Shown here in pieces: positions 1-13,099 of a stretch of 64,000 nt of DNA. This stretch comes from Sodiomyces alkalinus F11 (taxonomy: Eukaryota > Ascomycota > Sordariomycetes > Glomerellales > Plectosphaerellaceae): NCBI RefSeq assembly GCF_003711515.1, contig NW_021167090.1:441346-505345 (forward strand), in the 5' to 3' direction. Positions within the stretch are counted from its first letter, which is position 1; each line of letters opens with the position of its first letter. A model generated the notes under the pieces. That model did no database searches. It was not told the DNA's origin and saw only the letters and a list, made by a program, of their open reading frames with translations. The position numbers and the translations under genes are program-made.

Positions 1-1221
<1,221 letters not shown>

Positions 1222-2146
1222 ACACCTCTTTTTTTGATACCTGTGGAAGCGAAAGAAGAAAGGGGGGGGTGAGCGAAGCTGTGCGGCAAAGAAGGGTCTC
1301 CGGCCTGTGTATAGAAGACCAAAGATGGAGAGGCGAGTTTTCTCCTTAGTTCAATCAAGTCTCCTTTGTGGGCTGTGTACCAATCAATTCACATAATTAC
1401 TTTGAATGAACTCGCCTCTTGTTTTGTTCCAATCTGTGTTTTAAAACTACCTGTCTAAAGTTTCCATGCCCAATGCGTTGACATTCTTCAGTTCTTCGGT
1501 TTATATCTAGACCTATTGTGAACCCTCTTTCTACGGTTGATAAAGATGTCGGAGCTCCCATGTGGCCACTACTCACTCGCTCTCGATTGTAGACATGGAC
1601 TGTCCTGCCCTGTTCATCTCGAGATGATGGGCCGCTAGTTATCTAGCTGATGGTCCTCCTGGGACTCTTGTCAGGGCATGCGATGCGTGTACACATAGCC
1701 ACTGTGTCTTGGCTCTAGAACAGGACCCTGGAGGTAGGGGATCCAAACCATCATCAAATAAACGCGGCATGTAAAAGGATAGGTAGACAAAAAAGACGAA
1801 GCCGGGTATGCAATTCAACTCAACGCCTCTGGTGTACTGCCGTAACATATTCATCATCCCCCATCCGCGTCCCCCGGTCACCTACGATGGTACAATGCTC
1901 TCATCAAGAGCTGGCATATTCCAGTCGCCATGGCATACAACTGGAAGAAATGGAGGTTGATCCTGAGCTGGTCGCAACGATGAACATGGTCTCTAATACA
2001 GTGTCTGTCTGACTGGCTCAGTTACGCAGAGGTGTTCTCCCGAAAAGGACAACCGGTGGTGAGGCAAGAGGAAACATAACAATAAAATCAGAAATCAGAA
2101 ATTCTCCCCAAAAAACGCCGCCGTTGCCCTTACCAAACCCCGTCGC
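1222..2146. other. Convergent intergenic region (3' UTRs)
   Basis: This 925-nt stretch lies between the 3' ends of atp2 and the Ppc89-like gene. It holds T-rich and AT-rich sequence suited to 3' UTRs and poly(A) sites. No supported gene is visible; the small open frames are short and low in coding character. Confidence 0.6.
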
Positions 2147-5100
2147 TCAGACCGCAACACCCTCCCGCGCCAAGTTCAGACTAATATCCCTCACCGTCAA
2201 CCCCGTGATGCTAAAGATAGTCACCTCAAGCTCCTCCTCCGTCATGGCCTGCCCCGCCTGCTTCTGCCCCTCCAGGACGTCGTACAGCGCGTAGATCTGG
2301 TCATTCTTGACCTCGAGCCGCCTCAGCGCCTCCTTGACCCGGGACGCCACCTCCTTCCGCTCCCGCCGCCCCACCGACGCGTCGAGCTCGCCGTACCGCG
2401 CCTGCAGCCGCGCCAGCTCCATCTTCATGTGCGCCGCCTCGTCCTCGAGGCCCTTGATCACCATCGCCAGCGCCGTCCCGGGCGCCTGCCACGGCCGCAT
2501 CGTCGGCTCGTCCGTGTACCGCTGGTGCCCCTTTTGCTGCTGGTGCTGGAGGGCCTTCTGCTGCTGCTGCTGCTGCTGCTCCGACGCCGGGACCGGCTTG
2601 GGCACCTTGACCCGCTTCTTCCCCTCCGCGGCCTCCTTCAGCGTCACGGTGCCCCGGTGCGACGAGATGCGGCTGCACACCACGCAGTTATTGCAGTTGT
2701 GCTCGCACAGGCCGTCTAGTACCCGCCTCGCGTCGGGGGACAGGGCCGGGCATTCGCTCCTCACGCTTGTGGCCGTCGTGTTGGCGTCCTGCCGCCTCCG
2801 TGTTGTCGTCACGTCGACGGTTGCCGACCTGTGATGTTTGGATTTCATCGACGACTTGATGCCGGCAGTCTTCTGACTCTGACTCTGACTCTGACCCTGA
2901 CCCTGACCCTGACTCTGAGAGTGAGACGGTGCTGCCGCCGCCGTCTGGCCCCCCCTCGCCTGGGTGTCCAATGCCACGGACAGGTTCTGCGTAATATCGG
3001 GAGAGAAGACCATGCTATTATCCTGGTCAAGGAGGTGGAAAGCTTCCAGCTCTGGAATCGAGGTCCCCGTAGTATTGCTCCGGTGCCCCGCGCGAGAGGC
3101 CGACCGACGCTTGCTGCCCTTGTTTGCCATGTTGTTGTTGGTCGTCGTCGTCCCCCTAGTTGTGTCCTGGGTGACATCGGGGAGCGAAAACGCCACCTTT
3201 TGTTGGACGTGGCCGGTATCATCCCTGCCCTCGACGAGAGCCTTCTCCCGGCCTGCCGACGGCCGCTTGTGCAGGTCGGCGGTATCATCGGGGCCTGCCA
3301 CGCTGCCTTCCGTGAGTGCGGTTGTATCGGCAATCTCGGTCGGCCTCTGGCTGCGCGTGGGCATGTCAGGAGGGCCCTTTACGCTGTCCAGGGTCGGGTC
3401 GACGACTGCCGAGTTCTCGTCGATGGTAATGTCGGGAACGAAAAAGGCAGACGTCATATTCTCCTCGTCGTAGTCGTTGTCGTTGTCGTAGTCGTTGTCC
3501 TGGCCCAGGCGCGCCGAAAAGTCGTGGTCCTTCCCGATCGGACGGCAGTGGTCGAGCTGCTCCTTCAAAAACTCGACCTCTTCCTTCAGCCGTTCGTTCT
3601 CGTCGTGGAGGTCGTGGATGCTGCGCTCAAACCCGCCGTTCTCGCGCCGGAGCAGTTTGTTCTCTCCAAAGTACTTCTCGTTGTGCCGCACCAGACTGTC
3701 GTTGTCCTCCTTGAGCGAGTCCCTCTCCTGCTCCATGGCTTCCAGTTCCTGATGGAGCGCATCGCTCTCCTCCCGAGCCGAAGCGACCTCTCGCTGGCCA
3801 TCGTCCACCGTCCTTCGAAGCTCCTCGGTCTCGGTCATCAGGGCTCGGACGCTGGACCGGAGGGACCTGTTCTCGCTCAACAGGGATTCGTGCTCGCGGC
3901 GCAACGAGTTGTTGTCCTCCCGCAGCGACTCGACTTCTTCCCGGAGCTTCTGCTGCTCGCGCCGAAGCGCCGTGTTGTCTGCACGGAGGGACTTGTTTTC
4001 CGACTCTAGACCCTCGTGGCCGTCCTGGCCGTCGTGGCCGTCCTGGGCGTTATGCTCCCGCCTCGACGTGCCGGCATCCGAGCGGGAAGCCGTCTGGGTA
4101 TTGTTATTACCCTGCATTTGGAGCGTGGCATCTAGCTTCTTTTGCGTGTCGTTCAGCTCCTTCTCTCTCAGATCGAGCTTGTCCATGAGGTCGCCAATGT
4201 TCTCGCAGGCGTCTTGTAATTTCTTCAGAGCCCGGTCGCGCTCCAACGACAGAGTGTTGTTCTCGACCTCGTCAACGCCAATGCGTCTCGAGGCTTGGTC
4301 GAGACGGGCTTGCAATGAAGCGACTTGTGATTCAAGCACTGTCGAGGTGGGTTAGTAAAATGTTCTAGTAAAAATAAAATAAAATAAAAAAAGGATTCGG
4401 GATGCGAAAATTCCAACTCACCGAGTTTCTCGGTAACTAGCTGTTCGTAGGCAGCCGTCTCCGGCTCTGAGCCGGTGCGCGAACCCAGCGCGCTATCGAT
4501 GGACTTGCGGGACTTGAAACGGCTGAGCTCGTTCTGAAGACGATCGACTTCGCCCTGCAGGCTCTCGGCGTGTCTCTGCATGATATCGTCGTGTTGCTGA
4601 AGATTCTCGATCTCTTCCCGAATCTTGTCCATCGAGATGAAGATGTTCTCCTCGTCTTCCGGAATGGCGAGTCCTTCGACTTCGGCATGGTCGTTGGGTG
4701 CCCGGATGTCCGCACGATCTCGTACTCTGCCGTTCTTGACGAACACCGGGACTCCATCCTTCAACCCACCCACGCGAAGTGTGCCGGAGACCAAGTCATT
4801 GAGGTGGGAGATGTCGGGCATGAAGAAGGACTGGACCGTCGCACCGTTATGCAAGGGACTATCGGTGGCTACAGGGGAAGGGAACGATTTTCGGATGGTG
4901 TTCAAGTTGGCCGGTGAATGCTTGAACGGCACGTTGTTATTTCCGCCTGCTTGATTTGACGTCCCTGTCTCGGCGGCATGGGCTGCCAGGGAGGGAGAGG
5001 TTTGTGACCTGGAAAGCGGGCCCTTGCCATTGGAGGGGGACTGCGGAGGAAGAGGCTGCTGCTGCTGCTGGTGGTCGGCGCCGGACGCGACTCGTTTGTG

Positions 5101-5694
5101 CGCCCGGGAAAGCGGGCTTCGGGTGCGTGGTTGATGTGTGAGGCGAGCCATGTCTGGTCGCCGCATATCAAAGCGGATAGGTGATTTGGAAAAAGTGGAC
5201 GAATTATCCGAGTCGTTATCGACGCGAGGTTGCATCTCGGCGCGAGTACGCTTGGAGTCCTGCCAAGGGTCCTGTGTAGAGTCGTCCAAAAACTGGACCA
5301 GGTTCTTCTTCTTGGACGGCATGTTGTTGTTGTTGTTTTTTTTGGTTTCTATCGCTCGCCCAGGCCTGTCGTGACCTCGGAATGCTTCGTCTGCCTGCTG
5401 CGCCGTGCTGGTCGTGTCCTTGGGCATGCCGTAGAACTCGGGCCACTTTATATGCGCGGCTTCCCAGTTCACCTGGGGCTTCCCATTTCTAGAGCCGGTA
5501 AGGCGAGCAATATCCTCGTTAAGTCTGCGGGTAGACTCGCCGTCGGGGTCCGAAATGACAGAGGACATGGTCGGGCTGACGGTGCCATGGGAGCCAGTGG
5601 AAGAAGGGGGAGAGTTAAAAGGGTTTTCGCGGTTAGCATTCATTTCTCTAAGAATGCGAGAGCGATAGCGGCTGGTAGTTGTGTCCAACCCCAT
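2147..5694 (-). CDS. Ppc89/Cep57-like spindle-pole-body coiled-coil protein
   Basis: Likely structural protein of the spindle pole body that anchors microtubules, related to fission-yeast Ppc89 and the Cep57 family. Two exons, 5694-4422 and 4338-2147, flank an 83-nt intron (4339-4421) and join in phase to give about 1154 residues. The N terminus is disordered (NPFNSPPSS.., WPEFYGMPK). A long heptad-rich coiled coil follows (EIENLQQHDD.., then many LRRE/LRSENRSLR segments). Short QSQGQGQ and poly-Gln tracts sit before a Cys-rich segment (CEHNCNNCVVCSRI) and a C-terminal helix-rich block (ALAMVIKGLEDE.., LEVKNDQIYALYDVLEGQ) that resembles the Cep57 microtubule-binding domain. Family assignment rests on motif and architecture recognition, not a search. 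Its start faces the GH76 gene across about 0.9 kb. Confidence 0.85.
2558..2581. repeat. CTG/CAG trinucleotide run (poly-Gln)
   Basis: Eight CTG units on the plus strand encode a poly-Gln stretch in the Ppc89-like protein. It is a likely length-variable site. Confidence 0.9.
2872..2920. repeat. Hexamer tandem repeat (CTGACY) in coding sequence
   Basis: About eight tandem CTGACT/CTGACC hexamers encode alternating Ser-Gln and Gly-Gln pairs in the linker of the Ppc89-like protein. The unit is a multiple of three, so copy changes keep the frame. Confidence 0.9.
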
Positions 5695-6620
5695 GGCGAC
5701 TGCCCTTCCACGCGTGAAGGCGTGGGAATCAGCGTTGAAAGAGTCGACGATGGAAGTGACGGGGAGGAGAGAGCACGGGTCGTGTGCTACGCGTCAAGTA
5801 TGGATGGATTGAGGAAGTGAAGGGTCATAGAACGGCAGCAATGCGCGAAGCTGCTCTGGGAATATTGGTAACAAGAAGAAACGCGTCTAGAATATGGGGG
5901 TGTTCCTCAGCTCGAAGTTGAAGAGCAAAGGACCGTTGTGATATGGATGCGATGCTGTGGGGGTCTTTTGGTTTGTTTACTTTTCAGGTTCTCGGGGGTG
6001 CTAACAATTGCCTGCGGGGCTCTCGTGCACGGAGGTGCAGATGAGGGGAGCGGGGAGTACACGTAGGATGAACCCCCTTCACGTCCTCCGTAAGGTACCT
6101 AGTAAGTACTCCGTACGTACCTCCAGCAGATCCAGTCAAGTCCCCTGTACAAGTTGTCATGCGGTGCGAGTATGGTGGGGGTACACGGAAAAGGAAGACC
6201 TGTATCGACAATTCGCGACGGGCCCCCGGCCGGCTGATGAGCTTCTTTTCTTCCTAGTTTTCCTTCTTTTCCTTATCATCTGTGGTAATAGGGCTGTCTT
6301 GTCTATAATCATATGATTTCTCGAGTCTTTACATCGGTTCTCGTGTTTTCGTTCCACTTACTATTGTTCATCTCACAGCTCTCACTCTATGTGCGGCGTT
6401 TTCATCCCCAGAGCATTGGCTCCAATATTTCATTGCTAGCATCTCATCACCGTCGATTTGGTTATTTACGCCGGTTTGGATTCTGGAGCCTGATAGATAT
6501 GGATTGCTTCATTCTCTTGGGTTAACTAACGGCTGTTGCGTTCAAAAAGGCCTGCGCCGTCTTGCCGCACGCACATCACCCCTATTTCGGCCGCTTGCTT
6601 TATTACCGCCGCTGCTTGTC
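5695..6620. promoter_or_regulatory. Divergent promoter region, Ppc89-like / GH76
   Basis: This 926-nt gap separates two divergently transcribed genes and must hold both promoters. It has pyrimidine-rich stretches near 6240-6280 and a cluster of the short motif TACTCCGTA with GTACCT/AAGGTACC words at 6090-6120 that recurs in other gaps of the window. No TATA box could be assigned with confidence. Confidence 0.5.
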
Positions 6621-8740
6621 ATGCCAGGACGCCTCGTCTTGACCCTACTCCTCCTCCAGGCTAAGTGCCTTACCACGTTCCTCACAAGCCGCCATGTCTT
6701 GGCTTCAGCTGCTAGCACAGCACGCACGCAGTACTGCCCGGTCTTCCACCCTACCGCCGAGGTGCCAACAAACTGCGAGCCAAATCAACCATGGGCCTTC
6801 GTCGAACTTCAGGTCCTTCCACCGACACAGCGCTCTACGAACGGCTCGGAAGTCGACCTGGAGGGCTTGAAATATGCGTTTGAAGCCCTCACCGTCATGC
6901 AGACCGAGTTCTTTCGCGCAGACAGAGCAACCTGGCCAGAGGCCATCGACTGGACTGCTGCCGTCCTCGGCACGACGCTTGCTGGCACCCTGACATCGCT
7001 CTCCCGGGCCTTTGCCGTCCTCGACCTTGTCCGTAAGAACGAAGCCGAATTTCAGGGGAACCTTGTCGATCTCCTATTCACCCAACTCGTGAGCTCATAT
7101 CATGGTCAAGATGACTTTGCCATCCGTCATCAGGTACGCAGAAACCGTCCGTCGCCTCCCGGTCAACTGCAGTGCTTGGTAGCACCTACTTTTCGCCTTG
7201 CCTTTTTTTTTTCTTTTTTTTTCTTTTTTTCTCTCTTTTGAACCCCTTTTTAGCGCAGACTAGATAACTCTCGATTCCTTAGGCCTATGACGACATGCTT
7301 TGGGTTGTCCTAGGATGGCTGGATGCCATGAAATTCGTCCGTTCCCATTCAGACCTGCACTACCCCCCTCGGGATCCCCAAAACATCGTCCACCTAGATC
7401 TCGCCGAGGCTCTCCGCAGCAGTCCGTGGCACGGTCACTTTTGGGCCCCCTCCTTCGCACACAGGAGCAGGTTGTTTTGGGAATCAGCCTCCCATGGCTG
7501 GGACGAGACTTTGTGCAATGGCGGCATGATCTGGCACCCCTGGCTGAGGCCCTACAAAAACGCCGTCACCAACCAACTGTGGATTGCCGCTTCCATCTCC
7601 ATGTACCTCTGGTTCCCGGGGGATAATAACACGTCCCCCTGGGTTGACGGCCGATTCAGCCCGGCGTCTTCGACAAGAGACCCGAAGTACCTGGCCGCCG
7701 CCATCCAGGGCTACAAGTGGCTGGCGGACGTCAACATGACCAACTCGGCCGGTTTGTTCGTCGACGGTTATCACATTGACCGCTTCAAAGAGGGCAACAC
7801 AAGGTGCGATATCCGCAGCGAGATGGTCTTCACATACAACCAGGGCATCATCCTCACCGGCCAGCGCGGTCTATGGACAGCTACCGGCAGCGCCTCTTAC
7901 CTGGAAGACGGCCATAGGTTGATTCAGTCGGTCATCAAAGCATCGGGGTGGGACTTGAAGACAGCACGGCCCTTGGATGATCTCTCGAAACTCCGACCGG
8001 GCCATCTCCCGCCCTGGCGGGGTCTTGGTCGGGGTGGTATCGTCGAAGAGAGGTGCGATGCCAGTGGCACCTGTTCGCAAGACGGACAGACCTTCAAGGG
8101 CATTTTCTTTCATCACTTGACCGCGTTCTGCGAGGCCATTGAGCCCCCAGGTTTCGATACAGACTCGGACATAACTGTCGATCAATCTGCCTATCGGCAG
8201 ATCAGGACCGCACACGAGACGGCTTGCTTTGCTTATTCTTCCTGGGTTCAGCACAACGCGAAAGCCGCGCTCATGACGAGGGATGAAAAGGGTCGTTTCG
8301 GTATGTGGTGGGGGGCCCATCTCTTCGGAAACGCGAGTCCCACTATGAAAACCGACGGCGTCCCGCGTGGCCGTCCGCATGCCGCCGATTATCGCAACTA
8401 CGGCATCCCCCACGATCCCCTCTGGCATGACGGTAACCCGGACGAGATATGGCGGCCAAACGGGAAGGCTCAAAAGACTACAGAGCCGGGTTTGGTCATC
8501 ACGGGAACGGAGGAGGCAGGCCAGCAGCAGGTGTTGCTGGGATCGAGGAACGACGAGCATGGGCGGCCGGTGCCTGACTTGCCCGGCAGCCATCAACAAG
8601 GGGCGAGCCCTCATTGGGACCCGAACACTCGGGGCCGTGGGAGAACGGCCGAGACCCAAAATGGCGGCGCGGCGCTCATGAGAGCTTGGTGGGAGTTATA
8701 TGCCGGATCGCGTCACTTGCATCCGCAGAAAACGCGGTAA
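6621..8740 (+). CDS. GH76 family endo-alpha-1,6-mannanase-like protein
   Basis: Likely glycoside hydrolase family 76 enzyme, the family that cuts alpha-1,6-mannan and includes the Dfg5/Dcw1 cell-wall proteins. Exons 6621-7133 and 7283-8740 are joined in phase 0 across a 149-nt intron with a long T-rich tract; the product is 655 residues. A hydrophobic N terminus (MPGRLVLTLLLLQAK) suits a signal peptide. The catalytic Asp pair lies in AYDDMLWVVLGW (about residues 174-175), directly after the splice junction. Other family marks are CNGGMIWHPWLRPYKNAVTN and FTYNQGIILTGQRGLWTATG. The C-terminal 180 residues are an extra region with no hydrophobic GPI-type tail, so it is more likely secreted than anchored. 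The start at 6621 was chosen because the signal peptide begins there. Confidence 0.88.
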
Positions 8741-9375
8741 CACCCATCTGGATAGTCTAAGCCAGGCATTTTCGGTCCGTGAATAGTTTCACGTTTTATG
8801 CCTTTCCGATGATCAAATCCTCGTGTGCGGATTTACCTCCGGCGCGCGAATAACTCGACGTTGCCCCGTGTAGCGAGTTGAGTAAGAACTTATCGGATTC
8901 CAGCCACTCGAACTGCGCTCTAGCGCCGTAAGAACATAGCAGCCTTCGTTTCGCGTCTGAAGGTTCCCGCTCTCCTGGACCTCGCGTTTCTTTCTTCTGG
9001 TTTTGCATCGTCAAGTTACTAGAGCATCGGCCGCGTATATTCGGGCTCACCCGTATTTCGTTACCAAGTAGTAGATTGATGAATACGATGGTTTAGCACT
9101 GATATATTATATCTATATATATCGCACTATATATATACGTGAAGTGAAGTCGTTGCCCCTTTTTATCAGGATGTTAAAGCACTTAAAAGTATCCCTTGGC
9201 CCGAGATCCCATCTTCAGCGTCAAGCGACTCCCTTAGAAGGCATATTCAGATACTGTGCTTCTTCCACTCTTTCTTGGGCCAGTTGATTCCGGTGTTATC
9301 AAAGTATTTCAGGGATCGAGATCAAAGTGAAAATAAAAAGAAGAGGCAGGGACAAGGGGGAGGGGGGGATCAACC
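8741..9375. other. Intergenic region, AT-rich in the middle
   Basis: Gap between two plus-strand genes. It holds an (AT)n-like tract at about 9107-9140 and the promoter of the next gene. The minus-strand open frame at 8796-9050 looks non-coding. Confidence 0.5.
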
Positions 9376-10053
9376 ATGACCAGTCCAATCACCAAATTCG
9401 TCCACCAGGTCCAAGGGCATCATTCCCATGCATGGGAGGGGCTCTCTCGGCACATGCAGAATGCCAAGCTGCAAGACAGCTGGTCTCACACGACCCGACG
9501 ACTGAAAAGACTGGCAAGGAAGCAGAAAGGAAAACGCAGGGCGGCGACAGCAGCGCCTGAAGCCGAGAGACAAGAAGGCGCAGGCCTACTATTCGAGTGG
9601 AAGCCGCTGGATACGGGGCCCACGAGGCTACTCACCCCCGCTGACTGTGCTCGGATCAGTGGCTCGTCTTGGCTGAGCCTTTACGGACAGGACTTGTACG
9701 TTCCAGGACCGCCGGGCGGGCCTGCGTACGTTTTCCCGCGCTTTGTCCCAGAGCAGCTGGGAAGTAGAGCGCTCAGAAGGCGGCAGGCAGCGAGTGCGGT
9801 GCTCCTGGACGAGGAGTGGGAGAGATTGATGCGCGAGCGCGAGGGCTTCGGCAGGGAGCGGGCGAGCCTGGACAGGGAATGGGAGAGCCTGGGCAGAGAA
9901 TGGGATAGTTTGGAGGCGGAGACGGAGAGGATCGAGAGGGAGAGAATCGAGACGCAGAACTCTGAGTGGGAGGCGCCGCCCCTGTATGAGCCTGAGCCGC
10001 GGTGGAAGAGAGTGTACAGGCTGGTGCATTCTGACCGAACGTTAACCCTGTAA
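9376..10053 (+). CDS. Hypothetical charged protein, 225 aa
   Basis: I do not recognise the family. The single-exon frame starts at an ATG in good context (aaccATGac). The first 70 residues are basic (RRLKRLARKQKGKRR). The middle is a more conserved-looking segment (FEWKPLDTGPTRLLTPADC.., YVFPRFVPEQLG). A highly charged helix follows, with repeated REWESLG/DREWDSL-like units at roughly residues 150-195 (EEWERLMRERE, DREWESL, REWDSLE). No signal peptide or membrane segment is visible. It is probably an expressed lineage-specific protein, because codon use resembles the neighbours and the frame stays open with a low-complexity but protein-like composition. It converges on swp1. Confidence 0.6.
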   Translation: MTSPITKFVHQVQGHHSHAWEGLSRHMQNAKLQDSWSHTTRRLKRLARKQKGKRRAATAAPEAERQEGAGLLFEWKPLDTGPTRLLTPADCARISGSSWLSLYGQDLYVPGPPGGPAYVFPRFVPEQLGSRALRRRQAASAVLLDEEWERLMREREGFGRERASLDREWESLGREWDSLEAETERIERERIETQNSEWEAPPLYEPEPRWKRVYRLVHSDRTLTL

Positions 10054-10327
10054 TAAACGAGACAACGAAGACGTCTCTGCCTGGGACATCAAGCTGGGTA
10101 ATTGACCTCCTCAGACATTCATTGACGATCCCTACGCCTATAACTTCATTAGGGGTATTGTACATCCGTCCTCACGGTTCCTGCGCTTCGAGGGCCCCCT
10201 TCCTCGAGTACATCTTTTGTTTTCCCCTTCTATTTTGCCTTTCCCCCAGTTCGTGCTGACAGAATTCCTTCCATTCATGGTTGTATGATGTTCGGCCTGC
10301 GTAGACAGAACCGTCTATTCCTACCTT

Positions 10328-11520
10328 TTACCTCTCGCCGGCAAGACGCCGGCTCTGCACCTCACCCAGAGCCTTGCTGCCGGACACAAAGGCCACGACG
10401 GCCACGGCGGCAATCATGGGAAGGACAGTGAGCAACTTCCAGCCGGCGTAGTAAGTGAAGAACACGCCCTCCATGGCGACGATGGAGCCGAAGAAGACGG
10501 CGTGCGAAATAGGGGCCGCGCTGAAAGCCTTGGGGGCGTGGTTGAGGTTGGCGCCGAACATGTGCCACTACATGTGACGGGACACAGACAAGCCATTAGC
10601 TACGGTAGTCTCCACGTGAAACCCATACCCCGTTTGTGCCACCGACCACGAATGAGAAAGAGCAAGGGGACGTGGGGTAATTCATGCAGAATTACTTACG
10701 CCGTAGATCAGCGCCGGAGCGGTAGCCAGCACCGCAAGCGTGAAGAACAGGCTCATAACCTTCTGCGGGCTCTTGGGCGGATCGTTGAACTTGTAGCCTT
10801 GGATAGGGAGCTTTCCGTATCGGAGGGGTGGTTTGTAGGTCTTCGCCGTGAGATCGTTGGGGTCGCGGTCGACATCGATGTCGAAGACGTGGGCGTCGAC
10901 GGGAGCGGCAGAGCCAAAAGAACCGATGACAACGCTGGCACTCAAAGGCGCGTCGGCGAGGAAGAGTTGGACGGGAAGGTCCTTCTGGGCCTGGTTGGGG
11001 GAACAGCCACGTTAGTCGTCGGTCGTCTGCGGTCGTAATAACGATCGTAGAGCAGCAGATGGAGGCGAGGAACAATTGGGAGAATGAACGCACAATCTCA
11101 ACAACACCCTTGCCATTCTCTTTCAGTTTCAACGGGAAAGGGGCTTCGAGGCCAGACTCCGTTTCCTTGACCACCAGGAAGGCCTGGTGCGGTCGCTTGG
11201 CCGTCTTGCCCTCTTTCGCCGTCAGGACGACCTTGATCGTGTCCTTGGGACCAAGCCTGACCAATTTATCGAGGGGAGCTTCCACACCGAATCTGCCCGC
11301 ACATGCCAATTGGGTTAGCATCGCAGGCCCATTGCCAGTAAGACAACTAGCTGCCTTCAATCTTGAAAAATCTCAAAACGTACGGCTCCTTCAACTGTGC
11401 TTCCTTGGTCCTGGAGACGAGGGAGACGGTCGCGTCGTCAAACCCCCACAACGAAGCTGCATTGGCAACTCCGGCTGTGAGCAGCGCAAGCGCCGGCGTG
11501 ATTGTGTGCAGGAAACGCAT
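10328..11520 (-). CDS. swp1: Oligosaccharyltransferase delta subunit (Swp1/ribophorin II)
   Basis: Non-catalytic subunit of the ER oligosaccharyltransferase, which moves the lipid-linked glycan to Asn in nascent proteins. Four exons: 11520-11384, 11292-11094, 10990-10700 and 10567-10328; introns are 91, 103 and 132 nt and all phases agree, giving 288 residues, close to the yeast length. It starts with a clear signal peptide (MRFLHTITPALALLTAGVANA). A lumenal beta-rich part follows (PLDKLVRLGPKDTIKV). The C terminus has the ribophorin II pattern: PPKSPQKVMSLFFTLAVLATAPALIYG, then WHMFGANLNHAPKAF, then two more membrane segments. The real start lies in a frame separate from the two longer overlapping open frames here. 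Confidence 0.93.
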
Positions 11521-13099
11521 TGTGTTGCGGGGGCTGAAGATGTTGAGCTGCGACGCTTGGAGCTGAGTCGCTGAGGAGCTTCACGAAACGACACCTTGAA
11601 TCCATATGACGCTGGCTTAGAGGCCAGCGTAAGGTAGGGTTCTTGGTCCACAACATTAGTCAGAAACCAGTCGGCTTACATAATGCAGTATTTACCTCGT
11701 ATGTACTTTTTCACACGTCAACTCGTGAAAGTCATCGGAGTATTAATAAGGTATAGAAGAAATCAGCTTCCCAGCAATCATCTTGGTTGTTCATTCTCTT
11801 CCCCCCTTGTCAAAGATAAGGTAGCGTCTGGCTCTCCCTGGCCCTTCCACGCCCCAGAGCCAGAACCCGTCCTCCTCCTCGATGGAAAACCAGCTTCAGC
11901 ACCCGAGTGGTCTTCATGCGCGATCCCGCCCATGTGGCTTGGCTTAGAAAGTGACAGGTGCCGTAAGACGAGGCTGTCGCTTTCGACCACCAGCTTTGGA
12001 TCGTTTCCGTACCTTGTGATACGGCTGCCTGAGACGCTCTTTAACCCCATGGTGACTCCTTCTTGTGCGTCGGCTATATAGAGCATAGAGTCTACTATCT
12101 TGGACTTGCCTACGCACAGGTCCCTTGTCGACGAAATCAAGGCTCTGGGCGAAATGACGACGCAGTAGGTCTATTTTCAGGACCATAACTGTCCGAATCG
12201 TTGAGTCAATAAAGGTTGTAAATAAGGCTAAGATAATGTAAGGCTGAGTAATTATTACGCTAATTAGAGCGTAATAATTAGGGGGTGTGTTATACTCAAG
12301 CATATAAGTTAAGGTAGGATAGGTTGTCTCCTATTAGCTGATTATAGCCCTATATTCCTCGCTTGGAAGGTGGTAGACAGCGTCAGTGTAGTTTTAGATG
12401 TATTTAGAACATATATACCTCCCCATTTGTCGATTCTCTTTAGTACAGAATATAATCATGTTTTCCTTGAATCAACGCTCCGTGGAAGCACACGCCCGTC
12501 AATTCAACAGCCAGGGTCATCGCTACAACCAAGCCATCAGTTGTAAGAGCGTGTGTTTCGCCAACAGGAAATGCAGGTCTTGACAACCTTGGCTTGAATG
12601 ATTAGCGCGGCCGTCCATGTCGTACTCCGCAAATCATCGCGGCCCGCGCGCTTAAGGCCCCTACTGGAACAACATTGTGACGCGGGCCCGATTGATTGGG
12701 AAGGTCGTTGCGCTAGGCCGCTAGGCGCCGCATCCAGGAACGGTGACACACCGAGGGTCCAAGGTCCATGGTACCCGGTCTAATGGAAGAGAGGTGAGAG
12801 AGTTGAAACCCCCCGGGTCTCCACACCGACTCCTATGGACTACCCCTTCGACAGCCAGGCACTGGAACGAATGGCATAGGACTTGGCTCATGGGACTCGG
12901 TTCTCACGAACTCCCCCCCCCCCGGTAATGAGAAGCTAACATTTCCGGTCCCGTCGAGGTGAGATTCCATTTTCTCCTGTTCCATTCCCAGGATCCAAGT
13001 CTTCGCCCATACAAAGGGCTTTCACTTGGGACTCGAAGAGCCCTCTATCTGTAAATCTATTCCCAGATGTATTGGAGTAAGAAGAAGCCACAGATGTGG
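11521..13099. other. Intergenic region with AT-rich block
   Basis: Gap of 1.6 kb between swp1 and the glutaminyl cyclase gene, both on the minus strand. The stretch 12180-12460 is strongly AT-rich and rich in TA dinucleotides, as in mutated repeats. A C-run lies at about 12909-12921. No supported gene. Confidence 0.55.

Noticed and set aside
2831..4009. 392-codon plus-strand frame over the Ppc89-like gene
   Set aside because: Antisense shadow of coiled-coil codons; Val/Leu runs mirror Asp/Asn repeats.
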